Origin: Clostridiales bacterium
Lineage (GTDB): Bacteria; Bacillota; Clostridia; Lachnospirales; Cellulosilyticaceae
Direction: 5' to 3'
DNA length: 64,000 nt
NCBI GenBank assembly: GCA_019418225.1
Contig: DYCF01000005.1
Location: forward strand, 62,001-126,000
This document shows, one piece after another, positions 35,693-43,941 of the stretch; position 1 is the first letter of the stretch, and each line of letters opens with the position of its first letter. Both the position numbers and the translations under genes were made by a program. The notes under the pieces are model-generated. The model had not been told where the DNA came from and searched no databases. It saw only the letters and a list, made by a program, of their open reading frames with translations.

Positions 35693-36442
35693 ATGGACAA
35701 GAGAGAAATGGATGCTATTTGGTTAAAATATAGTAAAACAAGAGATGCACAAGCTAAAAGCATGATTATTGAACATTATGTATATCTTGTAAAATTAGTT
35801 GCAGGTAGATTAGGAATATATTTAAATCAATATGTAGATTTAGATGACTTAGTAGGGTATGGCATATTAGGGCTTATAGATGCGATTGACAAGTTTGATT
35901 TAGAAAAAAACGTTAAGTTTGAAACTTATGCTTCTTTAAGAATTAGAGGATCTATATTAGATGCTATTCGTAAATTAGATTGGGTACCACGTACATTAAG
36001 AAAAAAACAAAAAGAATTAGATAAAATATATGTGGAACTCGAAACAAAGTTAGGTAGAAGACCAGAAGATGCAGAGGTAGCCTCTTTTTTAGGTATCTCA
36101 TTAGAAGAATATAATGACTTATTAAAAGATGTAAATATTAGTGCACTTGTCTCCATTGATGAATATACCTTTCAATTTGAGACGATTAAAGATCCTAAAG
36201 CACCACTTCCAGATGATTATGTAGAAGATAAGGAAATGAAAAATGCGCTAAGTGAACTTATTGATAAGTTACCAGAAAGAGAAAAAAAGGTTATTTTCCT
36301 TTATTATTTTGAAGAACTTACATTAAAAGAAATAAGTAAGGTACTAGAAGTGTCAGAGTCAAGAGTATCTCAGCTCCATACGAAGGCAGTATCTAGACTA
36401 AGAGCTAATCTTGGAAAATATAATATGATGTTACCACTATAA
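35693..36442 (+). CDS. sigD: Flagellar sigma factor sigma-28 (SigD/FliA)
   Basis: 249 residues. Region 2 (KNVKFETYASLRIRGSILDA, then IRKLDWVPRTLRKKQ), region 3 (LGRRPEDAEVASFLG) and region 4 (LPEREKKVIFLYYFEELTLK, then SESRVSQLHTKAVSRLR). Sigma-28 transcribes late flagellar and chemotaxis genes once the hook is complete; the anti-sigma FlgM is not in the window. ATG 35693 after GGGGG. Near the end of the fla/che operon, as in B. subtilis. Confidence 0.97.
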   Translation: MDKREMDAIWLKYSKTRDAQAKSMIIEHYVYLVKLVAGRLGIYLNQYVDLDDLVGYGILGLIDAIDKFDLEKNVKFETYASLRIRGSILDAIRKLDWVPRTLRKKQKELDKIYVELETKLGRRPEDAEVASFLGISLEEYNDLLKDVNISALVSIDEYTFQFETIKDPKAPLPDDYVEDKEMKNALSELIDKLPEREKKVIFLYYFEELTLKEISKVLEVSESRVSQLHTKAVSRLRANLGKYNMMLPL

Positions 36443-36505
36443 GATATCACTAGATATGATAGGATTAAGTGGTAAGGATAAAATATAAATTTGGGGTGAG
36501 ATAAG

Positions 36506-36823
36506 ATGTTAAGACCAATTGATACACAAACAGTTTACCAGCAAACGCAAGAAGTAGCATCAAGACAACAAATGCAACAACAAGCACAGGTACTTCAGCA
36601 AGATCAATTTTCTACATTGTTAAAGAAAGAGGTACAGAATAAGCGTGAAAAGGTAAATGAATTACAAAAGGGTGAACGTGTGGAGAATGATCTTAATAAA
36701 AGTAAAAAGAAACAGCAGCAAGGAAAAGAAAGTCAGGATAAGAAAAAAAATAAATCAGTTACTACCCCTAAAAAACAGGGCATAGAAGAAAAAAAGCATA
36801 CATCAATTGATATAAGGATTTAA
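36506..36823 (+). CDS. Small basic Gln/Lys-rich protein of the fla/che operon
   Basis: 105 residues, function not recognised. Gln-rich first third (QQTQEVASRQQMQQQAQVLQ), then a strongly basic Lys/Glu/Gln segment without hydrophobic stretches, ending in TSIDIRI. I recall small proteins with a similar Asp-Ile/Val-Arg-Ile/Val end in flagellar operons of other Clostridia, but cannot verify that. ATG 36506 after TGGGGTGAG; 13 bases upstream of the next gene, so it is co-transcribed. Composition suggests a disordered or helical nucleic-acid or protein-binding role; this is speculation. Confidence 0.75.
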   Translation: MLRPIDTQTVYQQTQEVASRQQMQQQAQVLQQDQFSTLLKKEVQNKREKVNELQKGERVENDLNKSKKKQQQGKESQDKKKNKSVTTPKKQGIEEKKHTSIDIRI

Positions 36824-36836
36824 AAGGAGAAAACAG

Positions 36837-37259
36837 ATGGAGATGACATTGCAAAATCTTCCCTTTTTCTATTTACTATGGATTACAATAGGTGTTGTAC
36901 TCATAGTAATTGGTATTTTTATGCTTGTATATCATGAAAATGAATCAGGCTATTATACGAGCATGACGAATAAGCCAAGTGAAGGTAAGGAAGATCTAGA
37001 AGGCATTTTAAGTTATTTCTTAGAGGAAGAAGAAAAGAAGAATCAAGGTTTTAGAGAAACATTAGAGTCTTACGCAAAAGAAATGGCAACGCAATCATCA
37101 GAAGAAGTCAAGAAAAATGATGAAAGCAAAAAAGTAAATCATATAAATGATATTACAAAATTAGCAGATGAAGGACTAGAAGTAGAAGATATTGCAAGAA
37201 AGTTAGGCAAAGGGGTAGGTGAAGTTCAACTGATTTTATCACTTTATAAAATGAGGTAG
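36837..37259 (+). CDS. SwrB/DUF6115-like single-pass membrane protein
   Basis: 140 residues: an N-terminal membrane helix (about 8-30), a charged linker, and a C-terminal helix-turn-helix-like segment (KLADEGLEVEDIARKLGKGV, 106-125) resembling the DUF6115 domain and the C-terminus of B. subtilis SwrB. In B. subtilis swrB (ylxL) occupies the same position between sigD and rpsB and promotes flagellar type III export activation. Equivalence here rests on position and architecture. ATG 36837 after AAGGAG. Confidence 0.75.
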   Translation: MEMTLQNLPFFYLLWITIGVVLIVIGIFMLVYHENESGYYTSMTNKPSEGKEDLEGILSYFLEEEEKKNQGFRETLESYAKEMATQSSEEVKKNDESKKVNHINDITKLADEGLEVEDIARKLGKGVGEVQLILSLYKMR

Positions 37260-37264
37260 TGAAG

Positions 37265-37813
37265 ATGCAAGGGAAAAAAAGACAATTTATATTTGGACTA
37301 ATTGGACTTGGCTGTGGCATTGTTTTATCGGGCATTTTAAACTTATTATTATTATTAAATACAACAGAATATAAAAAGGGCATAACCTTAAATGCAAGCC
37401 AAAAGGCACAGAGTATCCTAGAAGGTGAAAATAAAGAAACTGTAGCTACTTTGCCGGCAGAAGTGGAAGATGCAGCAGAAGAAATAGCACAAGGTGAGAA
37501 AGTGGAAGTCAAAAAAGTGAATGAGCAAGTAGCTGAAAACAAAGAAGCAAGTGATAATCAAGAAGAAGCTATTGAAGTTAAGAAGTCTACAGACAAAGAT
37601 ATAGTTGAAGAAGTGACTGTAACAATTCCACCTAAAATGACAGCATCTGATACATGTGAGATTTTAGAGGCAGCAGGGGTAATAGATGATGCTAAAGATT
37701 TTAGAGATTATATAAGTGAAAGAAAAATGACAACGAAGTTAAATGAAGGTACCTTTGTTTTAAGTAAAAATATGTCATATAATGAATTACTTGAGAAACT
37801 TATGATAGATTAG
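37265..37813 (+). CDS. YceG/MltG-like membrane protein lacking the catalytic domain
   Basis: 182 residues from ATG 37265 (8 bases after GAGG); GTG 37259 is an in-frame alternative. An N-terminal membrane helix (about 8-32), an acidic Glu/Lys/Val-rich linker (about 45-118), then a small LysM-like subdomain of the YceG/MltG type (VTVTIPPKMTASDTCEILEA through NEGTFVLSKNMSYNELLEKL). MltG cleaves nascent peptidoglycan, but the transglycosylase domain is absent, so a cell-wall-binding or regulatory role is inferred. Last gene of the flagellar run before rpsB. Confidence 0.75.
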   Translation: MQGKKRQFIFGLIGLGCGIVLSGILNLLLLLNTTEYKKGITLNASQKAQSILEGENKETVATLPAEVEDAAEEIAQGEKVEVKKVNEQVAENKEASDNQEEAIEVKKSTDKDIVEEVTVTIPPKMTASDTCEILEAAGVIDDAKDFRDYISERKMTTKLNEGTFVLSKNMSYNELLEKLMID

Positions 37814-37835
37814 GTAAAAAAGTTTATAAAAACAA

Positions 37836-37864
37836 TTGAACTTATAAATAAGGTGTGATATACT
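37836..37864 (+). promoter_or_regulatory. Sigma-A promoter of rpsB-tsf
   Basis: TTGAAC (37836-37841), 17-base spacer, TATACT (37859-37864). The leader of about 95 bases contains a small hairpin: GCAC (37878-37881) with GTGC (37903-37906) outside CGTA/TACG (37881-37884 / 37893-37896). No terminator separates this promoter from the flagellar genes upstream. Confidence 0.8.
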
Positions 37865-37964
37865 AAGTCAGAAAAACGCACGTATATAGATGTACGTATG
37901 GGGTGCTTATAAAAAGTCCATTTGTATTCAATATATACGGAGGAAAAAACCAGGAGGTATTACA

Positions 37965-38705
37965 ATGAGTGTAATTTCAATGAAACAATTATTAGAAGCA
38001 GGTGTACATTTCGGTCACCAAACAAGAAGATGGAACCCAAAAATGAAAGAATACATCTTCACAGAAAGAAACGGTATCTACATTATCGACTTACAAAAAA
38101 CAGCTAAAAAAGTTGACGAAGCTTACAATGTAATTCGTGAAACAGCAGCTGAAGGCGGTAAAGTATTATTCGTTGGTACTAAAAAACAAGCTCAAGAATC
38201 AATTAAATCTGAAGCTGAAAGAAGTGGTATGTACTACGTAAACAACAGATGGTTAGGTGGTATGCTTACAAACTTCTCTACAATTAAAAGCCGTATTGCA
38301 AGACTTAAACAATTAGAAACAATGCAAGAAGACGGTACATTTGAAGTACTTCCTAAAAAAGAAGTAATTGAACTTAAAAAAGAAATGGATAAACTTGAAA
38401 AGAACTTAGGCGGTATTAAAGAAATGAAAGAACTTCCAAGCCTTATGTTCGTAGTTGATCCACGCAAAGAAAAAATTGCTATCCAAGAAGCTCATATCTT
38501 AGGAATTCCAGTAGTATCAATCGTAGATACAAACTGTGATCCAGAAGAAGTTGACTATGTAATCCCAGGTAACGATGATGCTATTCGTGCCGTTAAATTA
38601 ATCGTAGCTAAAATGGCTGATGCTATCATTGAAGCTAACCAAGGCGAAATGTTAGAAACAGCTGAAGAAGTTAAAGAAGAAGCTAGCGAAACAATCGCTG
38701 AGTAA
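37965..38705 (+). CDS. rpsB: 30S ribosomal protein S2
   Basis: 246 residues from ATG 37965, 5-6 bases after AGGAGGT; frames open further upstream but lie in the leader. Signature MKQLLEAGVHFGHQTRRWNP at the N-terminus and the acidic C-terminal tail are typical. S2 bridges the head and body of the 30S subunit. Codon use is clearly shifted to C-ending codons (AAC, TTC, ATC), a sign of high expression. Followed by tsf after 25 bases. Confidence 0.99.
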   Translation: MSVISMKQLLEAGVHFGHQTRRWNPKMKEYIFTERNGIYIIDLQKTAKKVDEAYNVIRETAAEGGKVLFVGTKKQAQESIKSEAERSGMYYVNNRWLGGMLTNFSTIKSRIARLKQLETMQEDGTFEVLPKKEVIELKKEMDKLEKNLGGIKEMKELPSLMFVVDPRKEKIAIQEAHILGIPVVSIVDTNCDPEEVDYVIPGNDDAIRAVKLIVAKMADAIIEANQGEMLETAEEVKEEASETIAE

Positions 38706-38730
38706 TTATAGATTATTGGAGGGAACAAAA

Positions 38731-39639
38731 ATGGCAATTACAGCTGCTATGGTAAAAGAATTACGTGAAAGAACACAAGCAGGTATGATGGACTGCAAAA
38801 AAGCATTAAATGCTGTAGATGGTGATATGGAAAAAGCTATCGAGTATTTACGTGAAAATGGTTTAGCAAAAGCTGCTAAAAAAGCTGACCGTGTTGCTGC
38901 AGAAGGTCTTGTAAAAGAAGCTATCTCTGCTGATGGTAAAACAGCTGCTATCGTAGAAATCAACTCAGAAACAGACTTCGTTGCTAAAAATGATCAATTC
39001 GTATCATTCGTAAACGAAGTAGCAAACATCGTTCTTAACAACGATGTAGCTGATGTTGAAGCATTAAAAGCTTTAGCTTGGCCAGAAGATGCATCTAAAA
39101 CTGTTGGTGATGTATTAACAGAAAAAATTGCAACAATTGGTGAAAACTTAACAATTCGTCGTTTCCAAAAAGTAACAACAGATGGAACTATTGCAGCTTA
39201 CACACACGGTGGTGGAAAAATCGTTGCTTTAGTAGAAGTTGCTGCTGAAGGTGAAAAAGCTCACGAAGTAGGAAGAAACGTAGCTATGCAAGTAGCTGCT
39301 GTTAACCCAGAATTCGTGTCTACAGCAGACGTTTCTGAAGAAAAGAAAAACCATGAAAAAGAAATTTTAATGCACCAAGCACTTAACGAAAATCCAGGTA
39401 AACCAGAAAACATCATTGAAAAAATGGTTATCGGTAGACTTAATAAACAGCTTAAAGAAATCTGTTTATTAGAACAAGAATACGTAAAAGATCCAGACTT
39501 CACAGTAGGTAAATACGTAGCTGCTGAACTTGGTAGTGCAGATGCAGTTAAAGGTTTCGTTCGTTTTGAAACTGGTGAAGGTATCGAGAAAAAAGAAGAA
39601 AACTTCGCTGAAGAAGTTGCAAAACAAATCCAAGGTTAA
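38731..39639 (+). CDS. tsf: Elongation factor Ts
   Basis: 302 residues from ATG 38731 (after GGAGGGAAC; an upstream TTG at 38716 is in the site itself). N-terminal UBA domain (ITAAMVKELRERTQAGMMDC, KKALNAVDGDMEKAIEYLRE) and the core with the SETDFVAKND motif. Exchanges GDP for GTP on EF-Tu. Conserved rpsB-tsf pair; terminator follows. Confidence 0.99.
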   Translation: MAITAAMVKELRERTQAGMMDCKKALNAVDGDMEKAIEYLRENGLAKAAKKADRVAAEGLVKEAISADGKTAAIVEINSETDFVAKNDQFVSFVNEVANIVLNNDVADVEALKALAWPEDASKTVGDVLTEKIATIGENLTIRRFQKVTTDGTIAAYTHGGGKIVALVEVAAEGEKAHEVGRNVAMQVAAVNPEFVSTADVSEEKKNHEKEILMHQALNENPGKPENIIEKMVIGRLNKQLKEICLLEQEYVKDPDFTVGKYVAAELGSADAVKGFVRFETGEGIEKKEENFAEEVAKQIQG

Positions 39640-39665
39640 TTTTATTAACGACTGGATAAATGATA

Positions 39666-39693
39666 AGGGGGACACTCGTGTGTCCCCTTTTTT
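39666..39693 (+). terminator. Intrinsic terminator of rpsB-tsf
   Basis: GGGGACAC (39668-39675), loop TCGT, GTGTCCCC (39680-39687), then six T. Confidence 0.95.
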
Positions 39694-39902
39694 ATGGAGT
39701 AGGAAAGTCTAAGCTTTAACTTTCCTTTATCCATAGATAATGCGGCATCAGCCAATTTATTTCAGGATAGAGAATATATTTTTTTATGCTGCTTACTTAT
39801 GAAGAAGATATAATAGACATTTTCTTTAAGAATTAACGTAAAATATATCTAGAAATTAGCAATTTTTTATGATAGAGTAGTGGTAGCAGAAAGGAGAAGA
39901 CA
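39694..39902 (+). other. Leader region of pyrH
   Basis: Between the tsf terminator and pyrH. A TATAAT is present at 39809-39814 but the sequence 17 bases upstream (ATGCTG) is a poor -35 box, so the pyrH promoter is only tentatively placed here. No other structure or gene was seen. Confidence 0.35.
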
Positions 39903-40610
39903 ATGAAACATAAACGTGTATTAGTAAAATTAAGTGGTGAGGCATTAGCTGGTGCAGCACAAAGAGGCTTCGACCATGGCATCATTGTAAGTGTTGTCAA
40001 ACAGCTTAAACAAATTGCTGAAAATGGCACAGAGGTTGCTGTAGTCATTGGAGGTGGGAATTTCTGGAGAGGTCGTACATCAGGTGATATGGACCGCACA
40101 AAAGCTGATCAAATTGGTATGCTTGCAACTGTAATGAATGCTATTTATGTTGCGGATGTGTGCCGTGCGGAAGGTATTGGTAGTGTTGTGCAAACACCAT
40201 TTGTATTAGGAAGTATGACAGAGCTTTTTTCTAAAGATAAGGCCTTAGAACATATGGCACAAGGGAAAATCGTATTTTTTGCTGGAGGAACAGGGCATCC
40301 ATTCTTTTCAACAGATACAGGTGCTGCACTTCGTGGATGTGAGATTGAAGCTGATGCATTATTATTTGCAAAAAATATTGATGGTGTTTATGACAGTGAT
40401 CCTAAAACAAATAAAGATGCTAAGAAATATACACGTATTTCTTGTCAAGATATGTTGCGCCAAGATTTAAAAGCTATTGATGCAGCAGCTGCTACGCTTT
40501 GTATAGAGCAAAGGTTACCTATTATTGTATTTGACTTAGGTGCAGAAAATAGTATTATAAGAGTTTCTGAAGGTGAAGAAATAGGTACAACTATTTATAT
40601 AGAAGGGTAA
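39903..40610 (+). CDS. pyrH: UMP kinase
   Basis: 235 residues. Amino-acid-kinase fold enzyme making UDP from UMP. Typical KRVLVKLSGEALAG N-terminus, IGGGNFWRG loop, and DPKTNKDAKKYTRIS near 164-178. ATG 39903 after AAAGGAGAAGAC. Precedes frr by 18 bases, conserved order. Confidence 0.98.
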   Translation: MKHKRVLVKLSGEALAGAAQRGFDHGIIVSVVKQLKQIAENGTEVAVVIGGGNFWRGRTSGDMDRTKADQIGMLATVMNAIYVADVCRAEGIGSVVQTPFVLGSMTELFSKDKALEHMAQGKIVFFAGGTGHPFFSTDTGAALRGCEIEADALLFAKNIDGVYDSDPKTNKDAKKYTRISCQDMLRQDLKAIDAAAATLCIEQRLPIIVFDLGAENSIIRVSEGEEIGTTIYIEG

Positions 40611-40628
40611 TATAAGGAGGATATTAGA

Positions 40629-41183
40629 GTGAAAGAAACATTAAAAAAATTTGAAGAAAAAATGGATAAATCAATTAATGCGTTAAAAGCTGATTTAGCA
40701 ACAATCCGTGCAGGACGTGCTAATCCACACGTTTTAGATCGTATTATGGTGGAATATTATGGTTCGCCAACACCTATTCAGCAAGTAGGTAATGTAAGTG
40801 TACCAGAAGCACGTATTTTACAAATTCAACCATGGGATGCAACAGTTTTAAAAGCAATTGAAAAAGCAATTAATGAATCAGACCTTGGTATCAACCCAAC
40901 AAATGATGGGAAAGTAATTCGTTTAGTATTCCCAGAACTCACAGAAGAACGTCGTAAAGATCTTACAAAAGAAATTAAGAAAAAAGGCGAAGCTTCTAAA
41001 GTGGCTATTAGAAATATCCGTCGTGATGCAATGGATGCAATCAAAAAAATGGAAAAAGATAATGCAATTAGCAAAGATGAACAAGAAGTTGCAGATAAAG
41101 ATATCCAAAAAATGACAGATAAATTTGTGGATGAAATTGATAAAATTGTAGAAGCAAAAAGCAAAGACATTTTATCTGTATAA
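40629..41183 (+). CDS. frr: Ribosome recycling factor
   Basis: 184 residues, normal length. Separates ribosomal subunits after termination together with EF-G. Family signature LATIRAGRANPHVLDRIMVE (24-43) and the three-helix-bundle C-terminus (EEVADKDIQKMTDKFVDEID-like). Start GTG 40629 after AAGGAGGATA. Terminator follows. Confidence 0.99.
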   Translation: MKETLKKFEEKMDKSINALKADLATIRAGRANPHVLDRIMVEYYGSPTPIQQVGNVSVPEARILQIQPWDATVLKAIEKAINESDLGINPTNDGKVIRLVFPELTEERRKDLTKEIKKKGEASKVAIRNIRRDAMDAIKKMEKDNAISKDEQEVADKDIQKMTDKFVDEIDKIVEAKSKDILSV

Positions 41184-41187
41184 TATA

Positions 41188-41214
41188 AAAGCTCCTCTTT
41201 ATGAGGAGTTTTTT
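41188..41214 (+). terminator. Intrinsic terminator of pyrH-frr
   Basis: CTCCTC (41192-41197), loop TTTAT, GAGGAG (41203-41208), then six T. It lies only about 20 bases before the uppS start, so partial read-through into uppS is likely. Confidence 0.88.
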
Positions 41215-41234
41215 AGTATAGGAGGAAATAAAAT

Positions 41235-41945
41235 ATGATGAATTTACCAGAGCATATTGCAATTATTATGGATGGCAATGGACGATGGGCAAAAGAAAGA
41301 AATTTACCGCGTAATGAGGGACATCGTCGTGGCACCAAGACATTAGAGACTATATTAGACTATGCAGATAAAAAAGGTATTAAATACTTAACTGTTTATG
41401 CATTTTCAACTGAAAACTGGCGCAGACCAGAGTCAGAAGTAAATGGACTAATGAGTTTATTTAGAAGATATTTAGATAATAATCTTAAATCAGCAGCAAA
41501 GAAAAACTTACGTTTTAATGTTATTGGCGACTTAGAATCAACGAATATTCCAGAAGATGTTAAAGAAAAGATGAAGCAGTTAATGAAAGTTACTAAAGAT
41601 AAAACAGGGATTTGCTTTAATATGGCATTTAACTATGGTGGTCGTGATGAATTGAAGCGTGCGATTCAAAAAATTTCAGAAGATGTTAAAGCAGAAAAAA
41701 TGACTATAGAAGAAATTACAGAAGAGATGATTAGTGGGTATTTGGATACAGCTAATATGCCTGACCCAGATCTTATGATTCGTACAAGTGGTGAAGTCCG
41801 TACAAGTAATTTTTTACCATGGCAGCTGACGTATTCTGAATTTTACTTTACAGATTGTTTATGGCCAGATTTTACGAAAAAAGAATTTGATAAGGCATTA
41901 GAAGCATATACTACACGTAAGAGAAGATTTGGTAAAAGCGAATAG
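41235..41945 (+). CDS. uppS: Isoprenyl transferase (undecaprenyl diphosphate synthase)
   Basis: 236 residues. Condenses isopentenyl diphosphate onto farnesyl diphosphate to build the C55 carrier for cell-wall synthesis. Catalytic D13 in IMDGNGRWAK, plus RTSGEVRTSNFLPWQ and the C-terminal FTDCLWPDF. ATG 41235 follows AGGAGGAAAT. First gene of a lipid/isoprenoid run with cdsA, dxr, rseP and ispG. Confidence 0.98.
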   Translation: MMNLPEHIAIIMDGNGRWAKERNLPRNEGHRRGTKTLETILDYADKKGIKYLTVYAFSTENWRRPESEVNGLMSLFRRYLDNNLKSAAKKNLRFNVIGDLESTNIPEDVKEKMKQLMKVTKDKTGICFNMAFNYGGRDELKRAIQKISEDVKAEKMTIEEITEEMISGYLDTANMPDPDLMIRTSGEVRTSNFLPWQLTYSEFYFTDCLWPDFTKKEFDKALEAYTTRKRRFGKSE

Positions 41946-41956
41946 GAGGAAAACCT

Positions 41957-42766
41957 GTGGGTACAAGAGTATTAACAGCAGTTATTGGACTACCTATTAT
42001 TATTGGACTTATATTATTAGGAAATCCGGTACTTCAGTTTACAATATTAGGAATTAGCTTAATTGGATTATTTGAATTTTATCGTGCCATAGAAGATACA
42101 CATAAACCTATGAAATATATTGGATATGTTGCTACCGTGGTGTACTTTTTATTTTTTGGTTTGGTAGAAAATTATTTTACAATTTACTTAAGTCTTTTAA
42201 TAGTTGCAACACTTATGACCATGGTAATTTGCTATCCTAAATATTCTATTGTTGATGTAGCTTTAACTGTAATAGGCGTATTATATATTCCTTTACTTTT
42301 TAGCTTTATAGTACTTATTAGAAAAATGCAGTATGGTGATTTTTGGATTTGGCTTATTTTCCTAAGTTCATGGGGATCTGACACATTTGCATACTTTACT
42401 GGTCGTGCATTTGGAAAGCATAAGTTAGCACCTGTTTTAAGTCCTAAGAAAACTATAGAAGGTAGTATAGGCGGTATGATTGGTGCAGGTGTGCTTGGGT
42501 TCATTTACACCATAATTTATACACATTATAGATATACTATATTAAGTGACTACATGATACTTGTAGTGATTGCTGTAGTAGTTGCAGCTTTAATTTCTCA
42601 ATTTGGAGATTTGGCAGCTTCTGCAATTAAACGCACTTTTGGTAAAAAGGACTTTGGGAATTTATTACCAGGTCATGGTGGCATATTAGATCGATTTGAT
42701 AGTATTTTATTTGTTGCACCTATGATTTATTTAGCCGTTGTAGTCGCAGAAAAAATAGTAAGATAG
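41957..42766 (+). CDS. cdsA: Phosphatidate cytidylyltransferase
   Basis: 269 residues, about eight membrane helices. Makes CDP-diacylglycerol for phospholipid synthesis. The C-terminal signature SQFGDLAASAIKRTFGKKDF (about 214-233) followed by LLPGHGGILDRFDS is complete. Start GTG 41957 after AGGAGGAAAAC. Confidence 0.97.
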   Translation: MGTRVLTAVIGLPIIIGLILLGNPVLQFTILGISLIGLFEFYRAIEDTHKPMKYIGYVATVVYFLFFGLVENYFTIYLSLLIVATLMTMVICYPKYSIVDVALTVIGVLYIPLLFSFIVLIRKMQYGDFWIWLIFLSSWGSDTFAYFTGRAFGKHKLAPVLSPKKTIEGSIGGMIGAGVLGFIYTIIYTHYRYTILSDYMILVVIAVVVAALISQFGDLAASAIKRTFGKKDFGNLLPGHGGILDRFDSILFVAPMIYLAVVVAEKIVR

Positions 42767-42777
42767 GAGTTTTTAAA

Positions 42778-43941
42778 ATGCAAAAGAAAATTGCTATTCT
42801 AGGTTCAACAGGTTCTATCGGTACACAGACATTAGATATTGTAAGACGTGATCCGAATATGGAAGTTGTAAGCCTTAGTGCACATAGTAATATTGATTTA
42901 TTAGAGGAACAAATTAAAGAATTTAGACCACAGCTTGTATGTGTGATGAAAGAGGAAAAGGCGGAAGAATTAAAGAAGCGTCTTAAACGAACATCATATG
43001 AGATTGATGTGGTAACAGGTGTAGAAGGACTTATAGAAGTTGCGACATTAAATGAAGCAGAAATTGTTGTAACTGCTGTAGTAGGGATGATTGGTCTACT
43101 TCCTACAATTCGTGCCATTGAAGCTAAAAAGACAATTGCACTTGCAAATAAAGAAACACTTGTTACAGCTGGTGAACTGGTTATGAATTTAGCTAAGAAA
43201 CATGGCGTATCTATTTTACCAGTAGATAGTGAGCATTCTGCAGTGTTCCAATGTTTAAGAGGAAACAAACATGGTGAAATTGAAAATATCATTTTAACTG
43301 CTTCAGGTGGCCCTTTTAGGGAGTATACTAAAGAGCAATTAGAAAATGTAACTGTTGAGCAGGCGCTTAATCATCCAAACTGGAAGATGGGAAGTAAGAT
43401 TACTATTGACTCAGCAACGTTGATGAATAAGGGGTTAGAAGTGATTGAAGCAAAACATTTATTTGATGTAGCACCAGAGCAGATTGATGTGGTTGTGCAT
43501 AAAGAAAGTATTGTCCATTCTATGGTAGAATACGTAGACGGTTCAACTATTGCACAACTTGGTATGCCAGATATGAGACATCCTATTGGTTATGCGCTTT
43601 ATTATCCAGAACGTACGCATTTAGACTGTATTTCTAAACTGAAATTAGCAGAGATTAAAAATTTATCTTTTGAACATCCTAGAAAAGATGTATTTCCTTG
43701 CTTACAATATGCTTATGATGCATTAAAAGTAGGGGGGACAATGCCAGCTGTCTTAAATGCTGCTAATGAAGTAGTTGTAGAAGCCTTCTTAAATGGAAAA
43801 ATTAGTTTTATGGAAATACCTCAAATTATACATAACGTGATGGAAGAACACATATGTATAAGTAGTCCAACTTTAGAACAAATTTTAGAGAGTGATGCTT
43901 GGGCAAGAGCGTGTAGTAGAAAGAAGGTAGATAAATGTTAG
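42778..43941 (+). CDS. dxr: 1-deoxy-D-xylulose 5-phosphate reductoisomerase
   Basis: 387 residues. Second step of the MEP isoprenoid pathway, NADPH- and metal-dependent. NADPH loop GSTGSIGTQTLDIV (8-21), LANKETLVTAG, metal-ligand segment PVDSEHSAVFQCL, and the SGGPFR flexible loop. ATG 42778 after AGGAGTTTTT. Overlaps rseP by 7 bases. Confidence 0.98.
   Translation: MQKKIAILGSTGSIGTQTLDIVRRDPNMEVVSLSAHSNIDLLEEQIKEFRPQLVCVMKEEKAEELKKRLKRTSYEIDVVTGVEGLIEVATLNEAEIVVTAVVGMIGLLPTIRAIEAKKTIALANKETLVTAGELVMNLAKKHGVSILPVDSEHSAVFQCLRGNKHGEIENIILTASGGPFREYTKEQLENVTVEQALNHPNWKMGSKITIDSATLMNKGLEVIEAKHLFDVAPEQIDVVVHKESIVHSMVEYVDGSTIAQLGMPDMRHPIGYALYYPERTHLDCISKLKLAEIKNLSFEHPRKDVFPCLQYAYDALKVGGTMPAVLNAANEVVVEAFLNGKISFMEIPQIIHNVMEEHICISSPTLEQILESDAWARACSRKKVDKC

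Noticed and set aside
36443..36505. Terminator after sigD (ATATC-ACTA-GATAT)
   Set aside because: Only 5 A/T-rich pairs and no T-run; transcription probably continues into the next gene.
37153..37542. 129-residue minus-strand frame opposite the SwrB-like and MltG-like genes
   Set aside because: Antisense, spans two plus-strand genes, no start signal or recognisable domain.
39786..39814. Promoter of pyrH (TATAAT at 39809)
   Set aside because: The hexamer 17 bases upstream (ATGCTG) does not resemble a -35 box; kept only as a note in the region entry.
42720..43292. 190-residue open frame on the minus strand opposite dxr
   Set aside because: Entirely antisense to a well-conserved enzyme, has no ribosome-binding site and its composition (Ser/Ile-rich) is that of reverse-complemented dxr codons.
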